Shown here in pieces: positions 44,638-53,491 of a stretch of 64,000 nucleotides of DNA (position 1 is the stretch's first letter; each line of letters opens with the position of its first letter). The notes beneath the pieces are model-generated. The model searched no databases and was not told the DNA's origin. It was given only the letters and a program-made list of their open reading frames with translations. The stretch is from Rhodobacter maris (GTDB lineage: Bacteria > Pseudomonadota > Alphaproteobacteria > Rhodobacterales > Rhodobacteraceae): positions 124,001 through 188,000 of the forward strand of contig NZ_OBMT01000002.1 in assembly GCF_900217815.1 (NCBI RefSeq). The letters are read 5' to 3'. A program made the translations under genes and the position numbers.

Positions 44638-47397
44638 TCAGCCGGCGGCGCGCAGCGCCTCCGGTCCGGCTTCGGAACTGGTGATACGGAACACCGCGCT
44701 GAGCTGGCGCAGGCTTTGCGCCTCGCCGAGCAGGCCTTGGGTCGCGGCGGAGTTTTCCTCAAACATCGCGGCATTGTGCTGCGTCACCTGATCGAGCTGG
44801 TTCACCGCGGCCGTCACCTCGGTGATGCCCGCCGACTGCTCGCTCGCCGCCGCAGCGATCTCTTCGAGCAGGCTGTCGAGCTTGCCGACCAGCACCTCGA
44901 TTTCCCCGAGCGCGGTGTCGGAGCGCGCCGCCAGTTGCACCCCCGAATGCACCTGACGCGAGGAGGTCTCGATCAGCTCGGCGATTTCCTTGGCCGCTTC
45001 CGAAGAGCGCTGCGCCAGCGCCCGCACTTCGGAAGCGACAACCGCGAAGCCGCGCCCGGTCTCGCCCGCCCGCGCCGCCTCGACGCCCGCGTTCAATGCC
45101 AGAAGGTTGGTCTGGAAGGCGATATCGTCGATCACCGAGGTGATGCGCGAGATCTGCTCCGAGCTGCGCGCGATGTCGTTCATCGCCTGCAGCGTCTGGC
45201 GCACCACCTCGCGCCCGCTCGTCGTCGTGTCGCGGGTCTGCCCGACGGCTTTCGCCGCCTCGCGCGTCCCCGTCACCGATTGCTGCACCGACGAAGCCAT
45301 CTCGTTCATCGCGGCCGCGGTTTCCTCGAGCGAGGCGGCCTGGGTCTCGGTACGACGGCCAAGTTCACTCGACGCGCCGCCGAGATGGCGCGCCTCTGTC
45401 TCGACCACACCGGTCGATTGCACGATCGAGGAGAGCAATTCCGCCATCCGTTCCACGGTCTGGTTGAAATCGTGCCGCAACGCCTCGTAGGACGCGGGGA
45501 AGGCGCTGTCGATCGTGGCGGTCAGATCGCCGCCCGACATCGCCCGCAGCCCGGCCGCGAGCCGGCTCACCACCTGGCTCTGCTCTTCTGCCTGCGCCGC
45601 GCGCTCCGCCTCGGCCTCGGCACGCAGACGCGCGCGCTCGGCCTCTTCCGCCATCTGCCGCTCATGCTCGGCGCGTTCGCGCTCCAGCTCGGCCGCGGCC
45701 CGCGCCGCCTCCGCATCGCGTTCCGCCGCCTCGCGCGCCGCAGTCGCCTCAGCCTGACGGCGTTCTTCCGCCTCCAGCCGCGCCTTGTCGCGCAGCCCGT
45801 CGCGGAACACCATCAATGCGCCAATGAGCCCGCCGATCTCGCCCGGCCCGGCATGCAGACCATCGACCGCCGTCATCTCGCCCTGCGCCAGCCGCGCGGT
45901 CGCTTCGGTCGCACGCCGGAGCGGGCGCACGATCGTCACCCAGGCAAGCCAGGGCGCAGCAAGCCCGATCAGCGCGCTCAGCGCCGCCACCACCATCATC
46001 GCGCGGATCGACTGGCTGGTGCGATCGGAGACATCGGCCGAGGCGGTCTCGATCCGCGCCAGCACGGCACCGCCGGCCACATCGGCGGCCTTGTCGATGG
46101 CACTCATCGAAACGTTGGCGCCGTCAAACGCGGCGTCCGCGGCGGCCCTTGCCTTGATCGTTGCCAGATGCGCCTTTGCCAGCTCCGCCTCGGGATCGGC
46201 CATCGCGAGCAGATCCTCGATCCGCGGACGCAGCGCCTCGGGCGTCTGCGCCACGATCTCGACGAGCGCCGCACGGGCGGCCGCCACAACCACGCTCTCG
46301 CGCGCAAAACTGGTCTCGCTGCGGGTCAGCGCCAGGCGCAGCGTTGCGGTGGCCAGATCGCGCACCCGCCCCTCGATCGTTTCCGCGATCAGCAACGGGT
46401 CAAGTTCGCTCGTCATCAGCCGCTCGATCGCCTCGGCATTCTTGCCCGACGCCGCCCGCGCGCCCTGGGTGAGCGCGAAGGAAAGATCGTCGATCCGGGC
46501 CGCCAGAGCGGTATCGAGGCTCTTGGCCAAGTCCTGCATCTCGCGCCGCTGCCGCCCCATCGCCGCATTGCCAAGCTCGATCATCCGCTTCGCCTGATCG
46601 GCGAGGCGTTCGAGATCGGGGCGCAGGTCATTGAGTGGCGAGCCCGCGTCGATGTGCAACAGCCGGTCGCGCATATGCGATTCCGAGGAGGCGAGCCCCT
46701 CGCGCAGGGCCGCCTGCGCCTCCGCATCGAGCCCGGGCGCCATCATACCCAGATTGCCGCGCAGCATGTTCACTTCGACGCGCAGCGTCAGCGCATCGGC
46801 GAGCGCGTTGAACTCGCGGTCCACGAGCCGGTCAAGCGTGCGGTCGACCCGGCGCACCGCCACCTCACCGCCCATCACCACGCTGAAATGCGCGTCATCA
46901 CTCACTTCGAGCAACCGCTCGGAGACCTCGGTATTGAGCGTGAAGAGCCGCGTGATCGCCGCATCGGTGGTTTCGGTCGCACTGAAAAGCGCGCGCCGCG
47001 CCGCGATCAGAGCGGTGACTTCGCCCTCGGCCTCAGCCACAACGGGGCCGAGCGCGGCAAGGGCTTCCTGATTTTCCTGATGCGCCGCCACGATCCCGCG
47101 CAGATCGGCGAAATGCCTCTGCGCCGCCTGATCGGGCGCGTCGAGCGCACCCGCATCCTGCGCCGAGAGAATATCGACCATGTCCCGGGTCAGCGCCCCG
47201 GTGATGCCGCCAAGCTCCATCGTCGTGCGCAGCACCGGCACGTCATCCTCGACAAGGGTTGTCACCACGCGGTCGGTGGCGCGAAACACGCTCAGGCTGA
47301 CCACCACCGCAACCGCGGTCACGGCCACGAGCGCGATCACGATCGCCACGATCTTCACGCCGACACTGGCAAAAAGGCTGTGCAGCTTGCCGATCAT
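44638..47397 (-). CDS. Large transmembrane methyl-accepting chemotaxis protein
   Basis: The 919-residue receptor has a first membrane helix at about residues 13-37. Its unusually long, almost fully helical periplasmic part (about 430 residues) ends at a second helix near 467-488. A HAMP domain, an Arg/Glu/Ala-rich coiled coil (about 545-625), a second HAMP-like segment and the signalling hairpin with [20 protein letters not shown] follow. The periplasmic part is about twice the common length. It lies 48 bp downstream of a periplasmic binding protein gene and is probably co-transcribed, which suggests that it senses the loaded binding protein. Confidence 0.92.
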   Translation of the reverse strand: MIGKLHSLFASVGVKIVAIVIALVAVTAVAVVVSLSVFRATDRVVTTLVEDDVPVLRTTMELGGITGALTRDMVDILSAQDAGALDAPDQAAQRHFADLRGIVAAHQENQEALAALGPVVAEAEGEVTALIAARRALFSATETTDAAITRLFTLNTEVSERLLEVSDDAHFSVVMGGEVAVRRVDRTLDRLVDREFNALADALTLRVEVNMLRGNLGMMAPGLDAEAQAALREGLASSESHMRDRLLHIDAGSPLNDLRPDLERLADQAKRMIELGNAAMGRQRREMQDLAKSLDTALAARIDDLSFALTQGARAASGKNAEAIERLMTSELDPLLIAETIEGRVRDLATATLRLALTRSETSFARESVVVAAARAALVEIVAQTPEALRPRIEDLLAMADPEAELAKAHLATIKARAAADAAFDGANVSMSAIDKAADVAGGAVLARIETASADVSDRTSQSIRAMMVVAALSALIGLAAPWLAWVTIVRPLRRATEATARLAQGEMTAVDGLHAGPGEIGGLIGALMVFRDGLRDKARLEAEERRQAEATAAREAAERDAEAARAAAELERERAEHERQMAEEAERARLRAEAEAERAAQAEEQSQVVSRLAAGLRAMSGGDLTATIDSAFPASYEALRHDFNQTVERMAELLSSIVQSTGVVETEARHLGGASSELGRRTETQAASLEETAAAMNEMASSVQQSVTGTREAAKAVGQTRDTTTSGREVVRQTLQAMNDIARSSEQISRITSVIDDIAFQTNLLALNAGVEAARAGETGRGFAVVASEVRALAQRSSEAAKEIAELIETSSRQVHSGVQLAARSDTALGEIEVLVGKLDSLLEEIAAAASEQSAGITEVTAAVNQLDQVTQHNAAMFEENSAATQGLLGEAQSLRQLSAVFRITSSEAGPEALRAAG

Positions 47398-47445
47398 CTC
47401 ATTTCCCTTCGATACTCATACGCGACAAGAGCGAGAGGCAGCGCC

Positions 47446-48654
47446 TCAACCACCCACCGCCGGGGCCACACAATCCGCCTTGGCCGCCTTGGCCGCCTCG
47501 GGCGAGAGCGGCGTGATCGTGCCCTCGGGCGAGATCTGCGTCAGGAACACCTCGTCGAGGCCCTGATTGTCGTCCTTGCCGAAATGCAGCACGAGCCCGT
47601 CCAGATCGACATCGCCAAGCCCCTGCAGCGCCGCCAGGTAGCTCGCGCGCGTGAGGGTCGCGCCGCTCGCCTCGAGCCCGGCAATCGCCAGCCGCCCGAC
47701 CAGATAGCCTTCCAGCGAGATGAAGCTCGGCTGCGCTTCCGGATCAAGCGCCTTGAGCGCCTCGGTATAGCGCGCCACCACCGGAACTGAAGAGTCCATC
47801 GGATAGGGCACCACCTGCGAGATGATCACCCCCGCGCCGTCGCGACCAAGCTCGCCCACCAGCGCATCGGTGCCGACGAAAGAGATGGTGATGAAATCCG
47901 GGCGGAAGTCGATCTTCCGCGCCACGCGGATGAATTCGGCCACCGGCTTGTAGGCGCCAATCATCACCACGGCCTCGGCGCCGGAGCGACGGATGTCGAG
48001 CAGCGCCGCCTTCACCGCCAGCGTGTTGCGCGGATAGGCGCCGCGGGCGATCGGCTTGAGCCCGCGCCGGTCGAGTGCCGCCTCGACCCCCTTGAGCCCG
48101 GCGCGCCCGAAGCTGTCGTCCTGATAGAGAATGCCGATCCGGGTATAGCCGCGGGTATCGGCCAGAAGCTTGATCCAGGTCTCGGTCTCGGCATCGTAGC
48201 TGGCGCGCAGGTTGAACACATTGCGCAGCCCCGGATCACGCAGGAAGCCCGCCCCGGTGAAAGGGCCAAGCACGGGCCAACCCGCCTCGGTGGCCAGCGG
48301 CTGCGTGGCGGCCGAGGTCGGCGTACCGACCGGACCGATGAGGGCGATATGGTCATCCTTGGCGAGCAGCTTGCGCGTCTCTTCGACCGATTTCGACGGT
48401 TCATAGCCATCGTCGAACGCCTCAAGCACGAGCTTGCGCCCGGCCAAGCCGCCGGCGCGGTTGACCTCTTCGAACGCCGCGCGCAGCCCCGTGTTCATGC
48501 CCGAGCCAAGCGCGCCCGCGGGCCCCTCAAGTGCCGCCACCTGGGCGAAGCGGACCTCCGACGGGGTTACGCCCTGCTCGGCGAACGCCGTTCCGGCCAC
48601 GCCGACAAGCGCCGCGCAAAGGATTGCAATCGTTGAAAAACTTCCGACTCTCAT
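47446..48654 (-). CDS. Periplasmic substrate-binding protein (branched-chain amino acid type)
   Basis: The 402-residue protein has a signal peptide (SFSTIAILCAALVGVAGTAFA) and a type I periplasmic binding fold: MNTGLRAAFEEVNRAGGLAGR at about residue 53, IALIGPVGTPTSAATQPLA at about residue 103 and IGILYQDDSFGRAGLKGVE at about residue 172. It belongs to the LivJ/Peripla_BP_6 group. No permease or ATPase gene is nearby; the next gene on the same strand is the chemoreceptor. Sensing instead of uptake is therefore likely. The ligand could be an amino acid, amide or aromatic acid. Confidence 0.9.
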   Translation of the reverse strand: MRVGSFSTIAILCAALVGVAGTAFAEQGVTPSEVRFAQVAALEGPAGALGSGMNTGLRAAFEEVNRAGGLAGRKLVLEAFDDGYEPSKSVEETRKLLAKDDHIALIGPVGTPTSAATQPLATEAGWPVLGPFTGAGFLRDPGLRNVFNLRASYDAETETWIKLLADTRGYTRIGILYQDDSFGRAGLKGVEAALDRRGLKPIARGAYPRNTLAVKAALLDIRRSGAEAVVMIGAYKPVAEFIRVARKIDFRPDFITISFVGTDALVGELGRDGAGVIISQVVPYPMDSSVPVVARYTEALKALDPEAQPSFISLEGYLVGRLAIAGLEASGATLTRASYLAALQGLGDVDLDGLVLHFGKDDNQGLDEVFLTQISPEGTITPLSPEAAKAAKADCVAPAVGG

Positions 48655-48697
48655 ACCGAACTCCCGTGGCCTTTGCTCCCGACATACACGAAAGGCT

Positions 48698-48712
48698 TTA
48701 GCCTGCGGTTAA
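48698..48712. promoter_or_regulatory. CtrA-like site upstream of the binding protein gene
   Basis: TTAG, 7 bases, then TTAA differs from the consensus at one key position. It lies about 45 bp before the minus-strand binding protein gene and 97 bp before the plus-strand TrpB-like gene, so the target is unclear. Confidence 0.3.
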
Positions 48713-48808
48713 TTGGCGCGGGGCCGGGGAGGCCGGGTCAGCGCTTGCAAGCGGCTGCAAAGACGCGTCAAATCCCGCCCAGCGGGGTTACAGCAAGGAG
48801 AGGGCCAA

Positions 48809-50017
48809 ATGACTTCCTACCTCAAGACCATGCCCGATGCGCAGGGCTTCTTTGGCAGCTATGGGGGCGCGATGCTGCCGCCGCCGCTTGTGCCGCATTT
48901 CAAGGAGATCCGCGAGGCCTATGCGACGATCTCGAAATCGGCCGATTTCATCGCCGAGCTGCGCCAGATCCGCAAGCATTACCAGGGCCGCCCGACCCCG
49001 ATCTCCTATCTGAAGAACCTCTCGAAGCTTTGCGGCGGCGCGCAACTTTATGCCAAGCGCGAGGATCTCAACCACACCGGCGCGCACAAGCTAAACCACT
49101 GCATGGCCGAGGGCCTGCTTGCCAAATTCATGGGCAAGACCAAGCTGATGGCGGAAACCGGTGCGGGCCAGCACGGGGTGGCACTGGCCACGGCGGCAGC
49201 CTATTTCGGCATGGACTGCGAGATCCACATGGGCGAGATCGACATCGCCAAGGAAGCGCCAAACGTCACCCGGATGAAGCTTCTGGGGGCCAAGGTGGTG
49301 CCGGTAGGCTTTGGCGGGCGCTCACTCAAGGAAGCGGTCGACAGTTGTTTCCAGAGCTATATCTCCCAAGCCGATCATGCCCTTTTCGCCATCGGCTCGG
49401 TCGTCGGCCCGCATCCCTTCCCGATGATGGTGCGCAACTTCCAGCATGTCGTCGGCATCGAGGCGCGTGAGCAATTCCTTGAAATGACGGGAGAACTCCC
49501 CGACATGGTGGCAGCCTGCGTCGGCGGCGGCTCGAATGCGATGGGGATCTTTGCCGGCTTCATCGACGATGCAAGCGTGAGCCTGCACGGCGTCGAGCCG
49601 CTCGGCACCTCCTCGAAGCTTGGCGAACATGCCGCGACGATCAGCTTTGGCGCGGATGGTGACATTCACGGTTTCCGCACCCTCGTTCTGACCGACGAGA
49701 ACGGCGAACCGGCGCCCGTCCATACCGTCGCCTCCGGGCTCGATTATCCGGGCGTCGGCCCGGAGCATGCGCATCTGCACAAGACGGGCCGGGTGCATTA
49801 CACCACCGCCGATGACACCGAGGCGCTGAAGGCCTTCTATGCGCTCTCGCGCCACGAGGGGATCATCCCCGCGCTCGAAAGCGCGCATGCGGTGGCCTTT
49901 GCGCTGCGCGAGGCGGCCGCGAACCCGGGCCGCTCGATCCTGATCAACCTCTCGGGGCGCGGCGACAAGGATATCGATTACGTGACCCAGACCTACGGGT
50001 TTGGCGAAGATCTCTGA
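48809..50017 (+). CDS. Orphan tryptophan synthase beta-chain-like protein
   Basis: The 402-residue PLP protein is clearly in the TrpB family: [15 protein letters not shown] with the PLP lysine at about residue 89, [36 protein letters not shown], and [15 protein letters not shown] as the phosphate loop. It departs from housekeeping TrpB at normally fixed places ([34 protein letters not shown]) and no trpA or trpF is adjacent. It may be a second TrpB that uses free indole or another nucleophile. GCAAGGAG precedes ATG 48809; upstream in-frame codons are not conserved. Confidence 0.85.
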   Translation: MTSYLKTMPDAQGFFGSYGGAMLPPPLVPHFKEIREAYATISKSADFIAELRQIRKHYQGRPTPISYLKNLSKLCGGAQLYAKREDLNHTGAHKLNHCMAEGLLAKFMGKTKLMAETGAGQHGVALATAAAYFGMDCEIHMGEIDIAKEAPNVTRMKLLGAKVVPVGFGGRSLKEAVDSCFQSYISQADHALFAIGSVVGPHPFPMMVRNFQHVVGIEAREQFLEMTGELPDMVAACVGGGSNAMGIFAGFIDDASVSLHGVEPLGTSSKLGEHAATISFGADGDIHGFRTLVLTDENGEPAPVHTVASGLDYPGVGPEHAHLHKTGRVHYTTADDTEALKAFYALSRHEGIIPALESAHAVAFALREAAANPGRSILINLSGRGDKDIDYVTQTYGFGEDL

Positions 50018-50030
50018 AGGCCGCGCCTGG

Positions 50031-50100
50031 CCCCGGCCCCTCGGGCCGGGGTATTTCGCCTCGCCTTGCGAGGCGACCCGGGCGGGGGCTGCGCCCCCGC
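50031..50100 (+). repeat. Three hairpins in tandem after the TrpB-like gene
   Basis: CCCCGGCCC/GGGCCGGGG (50031-50051), TCGCCTCGC/GCGAGGCGA (50056-50076) and GCGGGGGC/GCCCCCGC (50082-50100) follow one another. The segment GGGGTATTTCGC between the first two resembles a degenerate copy of the intergenic repeat seen elsewhere. It could end transcription from the convergent genes. Confidence 0.6.
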
Positions 50101-50142
50101 CCCCCCCGTCTCGCACCGCACCGGTGCATCGGGGGGCGGCCC

Positions 50143-50481
50143 TCAGCCCTGCTGGCCGGGAAGATCCTCGAGCACCGCCTCTTCCTCCGGCGGCTCCTCG
50201 TCATGCGGGCGGAACACGTGGGTCTGCACCTGACGCCGCGCGAGGCTCCGGGCCGCCTGATCGAGCAACACTTCATCGGGCGCGAAGAGCGGTGCGGGGG
50301 TGAAGCTTTCCACCACCACCGAAAGCTCCAGCCCGAGCGCATGAAGCGCCTGACCCAGCGCCTCATCGGCACGCACCAGAAGCCGCTCGGCATCAATCTG
50401 GCACGGCGCGCGGAACTGCCCCACGCAGAGCGCGGCCAGAACCAGATCTCCGCGCACTTCCGTCAGCGTCTCTTGTGTCAT
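50143..50481 (-). CDS. Hypothetical protein, 112 residues
   Basis: I do not recognise a family. The protein is soluble and has a compact N-terminal part (LVLAALCVGQFRAPCQIDAE, then LLVRADEALGQALHALGLEL). The acidic Pro/Glu-rich tail is HDEEPPEEEAVLEDLPGQQG. ATG 50481 has AGAGGATCA upstream, and the frame uses the codon bias of its neighbours. It is a single minus-strand gene between the TrpB-like and DUF1127 genes. Confidence 0.65.
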   Translation of the reverse strand: MTQETLTEVRGDLVLAALCVGQFRAPCQIDAERLLVRADEALGQALHALGLELSVVVESFTPAPLFAPDEVLLDQAARSLARRQVQTHVFRPHDEEPPEEEAVLEDLPGQQG

Positions 50482-50532
50482 TGATCCTCTCCCCCGGCAG
50501 GCCCCCCGCCTGCGACCCGCATTATTCAACCG

Positions 50533-50560
50533 CAAAAGCCCCGGCGCAAGAGCCCCGGGG
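50533..50560 (-). terminator. Hairpin terminator after the DUF1127 gene
   Basis: On the minus strand CCCCGG and CCGGGG, with a 10-base loop, precede CTTTTGC, 27 bp after the DUF1127 stop codon. Confidence 0.55.
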
Positions 50561-50586
50561 TGCAGGAATGCCGCAGCCGCGTGCCG

Positions 50587-50823
50587 TCAATAGCAGAACT
50601 TGTCGCGGAAAACGTGGCTGACAATTTCATCACGGGTGAGCCCGTGCACTGCCAGCTCGGCATCCGACATCTCGGAGAAGCGCACCACATCGCGCATCCG
50701 CGAGCCGGTTTCGACCGCGGCGACCAGCCGATCACCGATTGCCGCACCAATCTGGCCCATGCGGCTGCGCAGACCCTTCAGCGGGCCATTTTCTTTCTGA
50801 ATGAACGTCGTGACGTAAGCCAT
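50587..50823 (-). CDS. DUF1127-type small protein
   Basis: The 78-residue basic protein ends in the segment VRFSEMSDAELAVHGLTRDE followed by IVSHVFRDKFCY, close to the YjiS/DUF1127 motif. Small DUF1127 proteins of alphaproteobacteria affect RNA turnover and phosphate or carbon metabolism, but most are uncharacterised. AAGGAGG lies just before ATG 50823; the longer frame starts inside that site. The upstream gap has the repeated word GCATACA (near 50933 and 50944) and promoter-like AT content. Confidence 0.78.
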   Translation of the reverse strand: MAYVTTFIQKENGPLKGLRSRMGQIGAAIGDRLVAAVETGSRMRDVVRFSEMSDAELAVHGLTRDEIVSHVFRDKFCY

Positions 50824-50976
50824 GGAAACCTCCTTCGGGCAGAGAGTTTCCTCCCGTGGCGGCAAATTACGTCAACTCCCCTGCCCCAGCAACCGGCCCG
50901 GCCGCAATCCCGCCCTGCATTTTCTGCAACGCAGCATACATTTGCATACAGAAATCAGAGGCTTCCGGGGCGCACC

Positions 50977-51294
50977 TCAGCAGGCGTAAGCCTGCGCACG
51001 CAAAAGATAAACCGGCTCTCCGGGGACCACCGGGTCAAACACGACGGTATTGGCGCCGTCCTGTTTCGCGCTTTCGAGGATCTTGTTGCGGGCATAGCGC
51101 TCCGCCTCATGACCAACGAGCGGGCCATAGACCCCGGGTTCGTTGGTGATCACCGAGACCGCACGGCATTGCGCGACCTCGCCCGCAGTGGCGATGCGCA
51201 CCTCGGGCACGCCGCGAAAGCCCGGGTCGTTGCAGCCCGCAAGCGCGAGAAGGCTCGCCCCCGACAGGGCAACGGACAGGATTTGGGATTTCAT
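50977..51294 (-). CDS. Small lipoprotein (DUF4156-like)
   Basis: The 105-residue protein has a lipoprotein signal: MKSQILSVALSGASLLALAG followed by the lipobox cysteine at about residue 21. The mature part EVAQCRAVSVITNEPGVYGP and, later, ARNKILESAKQDGANTVVFD fits the DUF4156 pattern of small envelope lipoproteins. Its function is unknown. It is divergent from pyrC with 137 bp between start codons. The longer frame upstream of ATG 51294 is not conserved-looking. Confidence 0.72.
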   Translation of the reverse strand: MKSQILSVALSGASLLALAGCNDPGFRGVPEVRIATAGEVAQCRAVSVITNEPGVYGPLVGHEAERYARNKILESAKQDGANTVVFDPVVPGEPVYLLRAQAYAC

Positions 51295-51431
51295 CTGCGC
51301 TCCTCTCACGCCCAGTTGCTCCGGGCCTTTGCCAGCATCGCAAGCGCGCCCCCCCGCGTCCAGCCCCGCGCCATCACATCGGCGCGAAGCTGCCACTGGA
51401 AATGATCCGCGCGAGGGTGTAACCGGAGCCC

Positions 51432-52469
51432 ATGACCGAGATCACGCTCCCCCGCCCCGACGACTGGCACCTGCATCTGCGCGATGGCGCGATGCTCAAG
51501 GGCATCCTGCCCGAAAGCACGCATCACTTCGGCCGTGCGATCGTGATGCCGAACCTGGTGCCGCCGGTGGTGACGGCGGAGGATGCCGCGGCCTATCGCG
51601 CGCGGATCATGGCGGCACTGCCGGCGGGAGCGCGCTTCACGCCGCTGATGACGCTCTATCTCACCGAGACGACCGATCCGGCCGATCTGCGCGCCGCCGC
51701 CGAGAGCGGGCTTGTGAGCGCGGTAAAGCTCTACCCGGCGGGCGCGACGACCAACTCCGCCTCCGGCGTGCGCGATTTTGACAAGGTGCGCGGCGTGCTT
51801 GAGGTGATGGCCGAAATCGGCCTTCCGCTCTGCGTGCATGGCGAGGTGGTGAGCCCGGAGGTCGATATTTTTGACCGCGAGGCGGTCTTCATCGAGACCG
51901 TGCTCGACCCGATCCGCCGCGCCACGCCCGGCCTGAGGGTGGTGATGGAGCATATCACCACGAAAGACGGCGTGGATTATGCCCGCAGCCAGGACGAGAC
52001 CCTCGGCGCAACAATCACGACGCATCATCTGATTATCAACCGCAACCACATCCTCGTGGGTGGGATCAAGCCGCATTACTATTGCCTGCCGGTGGCGAAG
52101 CGCGAGCACCATCGCCTTGCGCTGCGTGAGGCGGCCACCTCGGGCGAGGCGCGCTTCTTCCTCGGCACCGATTCCGCGCCCCATATCGACGCGCTGAAAG
52201 AACATGCCTGCGGCTGCGCGGGCTGCTTTACTGCCACGAACACGATGCAATTGCTTGCCCATGTGTTTGAAGAAGACGGCAAACTTGCCAATCTTGAGGC
52301 CTTCGCAAGCCGCAATGGCCCGGCCTTTTACCGGCTGCCGGTGAACAGCGACACGCTCACGCTGATCAAAACCGGCACCCCCGCCCAATGGCCCGCAAAA
52401 ATCGAGACTGGCGCGGGCCCGGTCACTGTTTTCGATCCGGGCTTCCCGGTCTACTGGCATGTGAAATGA
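51432..52469 (+). CDS. pyrC: Dihydroorotase (class II)
   Basis: PyrC closes carbamoyl-aspartate to dihydroorotate in pyrimidine synthesis. The 345-residue protein starts [20 protein letters not shown] with the zinc-binding HxH. It shows [13 protein letters not shown] with the carboxylated lysine at about residue 98, LCVHGEVV at about 135, [12 protein letters not shown] and FLGTDSAPH with the catalytic aspartate near 250. The length and motifs are those of class II enzymes. pyrE follows after about 107 bp of repeat-bearing sequence. Confidence 0.96.
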   Translation: MTEITLPRPDDWHLHLRDGAMLKGILPESTHHFGRAIVMPNLVPPVVTAEDAAAYRARIMAALPAGARFTPLMTLYLTETTDPADLRAAAESGLVSAVKLYPAGATTNSASGVRDFDKVRGVLEVMAEIGLPLCVHGEVVSPEVDIFDREAVFIETVLDPIRRATPGLRVVMEHITTKDGVDYARSQDETLGATITTHHLIINRNHILVGGIKPHYYCLPVAKREHHRLALREAATSGEARFFLGTDSAPHIDALKEHACGCAGCFTATNTMQLLAHVFEEDGKLANLEAFASRNGPAFYRLPVNSDTLTLIKTGTPAQWPAKIETGAGPVTVFDPGFPVYWHVK

Positions 52470-52472
52470 TGG

Positions 52473-52498
52473 TTTTCATCTTGCTCTGAATATCCCCC
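52473..52498 (-). repeat. Intergenic repeat, inverted copy (pyrC-pyrE gap)
   Basis: The minus strand reads GGGGGATATTCAGAGCAAGATGAAAA. With the forward copy at 52534-52558 it forms an inverted pair, and GCGGGG/CCCCGC words between them can also pair (CCCCGCAGCGCATCTGCGGGG). The result is an extended stem after pyrC. Confidence 0.7.
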
Positions 52499-52533
52499 GC
52501 AGCGCATCTGCGGGGCCGCCGGGAGCCTCCGGC

Positions 52534-52558
52534 GGGGATATTTTCGGCAAGCTGAAAG
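52534..52558 (+). repeat. Intergenic repeat, forward copy (pyrC-pyrE gap)
   Basis: GGGGATATTTTCGGCAAGCTG followed by AAAG, preceded by GGGAGCCTCCGGC. This flank is the same as in the inverted copy near 17975. Confidence 0.7.
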
Positions 52559-52576
52559 CGCGAAAGGACCAATGAG

Positions 52577-53257
52577 ATGATCCCCTCCTCCTATCCCGCG
52601 AAAGAAGAAATCGCCCGGCTGACCGCGCGGATGCTCCTTGAGATCAAGGCGGTGCATTTCAACGCCGACGCGCCCTTCACCCTCGCCTCGGGCCTGCCCT
52701 CGCCCACCTATATCGACTGCCGCAAGCTGATCAGCTTTCCGCGCATCCGCTCGACCTTGATGGATTTCCTCGCCGTCACGGTGCTGCGCGAGGCGGGCTT
52801 TGAGGCGTTTGACAATATCGCCGGGGGCGAGACGGCGGGCATTCCTTTTGCCGCAATGGTCGCCGAGCGGCTGGCGCTGCCGATGACCTATGTGCGCAAA
52901 AAGCCCAAGGGTTACGGCCGCAATGCCCGCATCGAGGGCGCGATGACCGAGGGGCAGCGGGTGCTGCTGGTCGAGGATCTGACCACCGATGGCGGCTCGA
53001 AGCTGAGCTTTGTCGATGCGATCCGCGAGACCGGGGCCACCTGCGCCCACACGGCAGTGATCTTCTACTACGGCATCTTCCCTGAAACCGAGCCGCGGCT
53101 CGCCGAACATGGCGTGAGGCTCCATGCGCTTTGCACCTGGTGGGATGTGCTCGCCGAGGCGCGCGCGCAAGGCGCGTTCAGTGCCGGGACGCTCGACGAG
53201 GTCGAAGCGTTTCTCAAGGCGCCGCGCGCCTGGCAGGAAGCCCGGCAAAAAGGCTGA
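52577..53257 (+). CDS. pyrE: Orotate phosphoribosyltransferase
   Basis: PyrE adds ribose phosphate from PRPP to orotate, making OMP. The 226-residue protein carries [20 protein letters not shown] at about residue 33 and the PRPP-binding motif [19 protein letters not shown] at about residues 131-149. It belongs to the longer alphaproteobacterial PyrE type. It lies after pyrC on the same strand, so the two steps may be co-expressed through the repeat-bearing gap. Confidence 0.95.
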   Translation: MIPSSYPAKEEIARLTARMLLEIKAVHFNADAPFTLASGLPSPTYIDCRKLISFPRIRSTLMDFLAVTVLREAGFEAFDNIAGGETAGIPFAAMVAERLALPMTYVRKKPKGYGRNARIEGAMTEGQRVLLVEDLTTDGGSKLSFVDAIRETGATCAHTAVIFYYGIFPETEPRLAEHGVRLHALCTWWDVLAEARAQGAFSAGTLDEVEAFLKAPRAWQEARQKG

Positions 53258-53348
53258 CCCGATTTCTGGGGATAGTTTCGCCGCACCGCTGTGCACAAAA
53301 TGGGGATAACTCGCCGCGACTCGGTCTCGGCGCGGAAAGCTCGCAAAA

Positions 53349-53365
53349 TACCACAACCTGTGGTA
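53349..53365. promoter_or_regulatory. Perfect inverted repeat upstream of dnaB
   Basis: TACCACA-ACC-TGTGGTA is a 7+7 palindrome with a 3-base centre in the 234-bp gap before dnaB. The same gap has four copies of the word TATCCC(C/G) in both directions (near 53270, 53303, 53420 and 53433). The palindrome looks like a dimer-protein operator; the binder is unknown. Confidence 0.45.
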
Positions 53366-53491
53366 GCCTCATGCCAGCGCAACACCAAAAGAGCCGTAAG
53401 CGGGGCCTAAACCTTAGGCTTATCCCCGAACTTATCCCGATACCGCAGCGCGTGCAGCCCGGCTATCAGGCGGGACCGACATGAGGCAGAG

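Noticed and set aside
44581-47790. A 1069-codon plus-strand frame opposite the large chemoreceptor
   Set aside because: The minus-strand frame has membrane helices, HAMP and the exact receptor hairpin motif; the opposite frame is an Arg/His-rich shadow typical of high-GC DNA.
53258-53491. Replication origin before dnaB
   Set aside because: The TATCCC words deviate from TTATCCACA, there is no AT-rich unwinding region and no dnaA, parAB or hemE neighbour.
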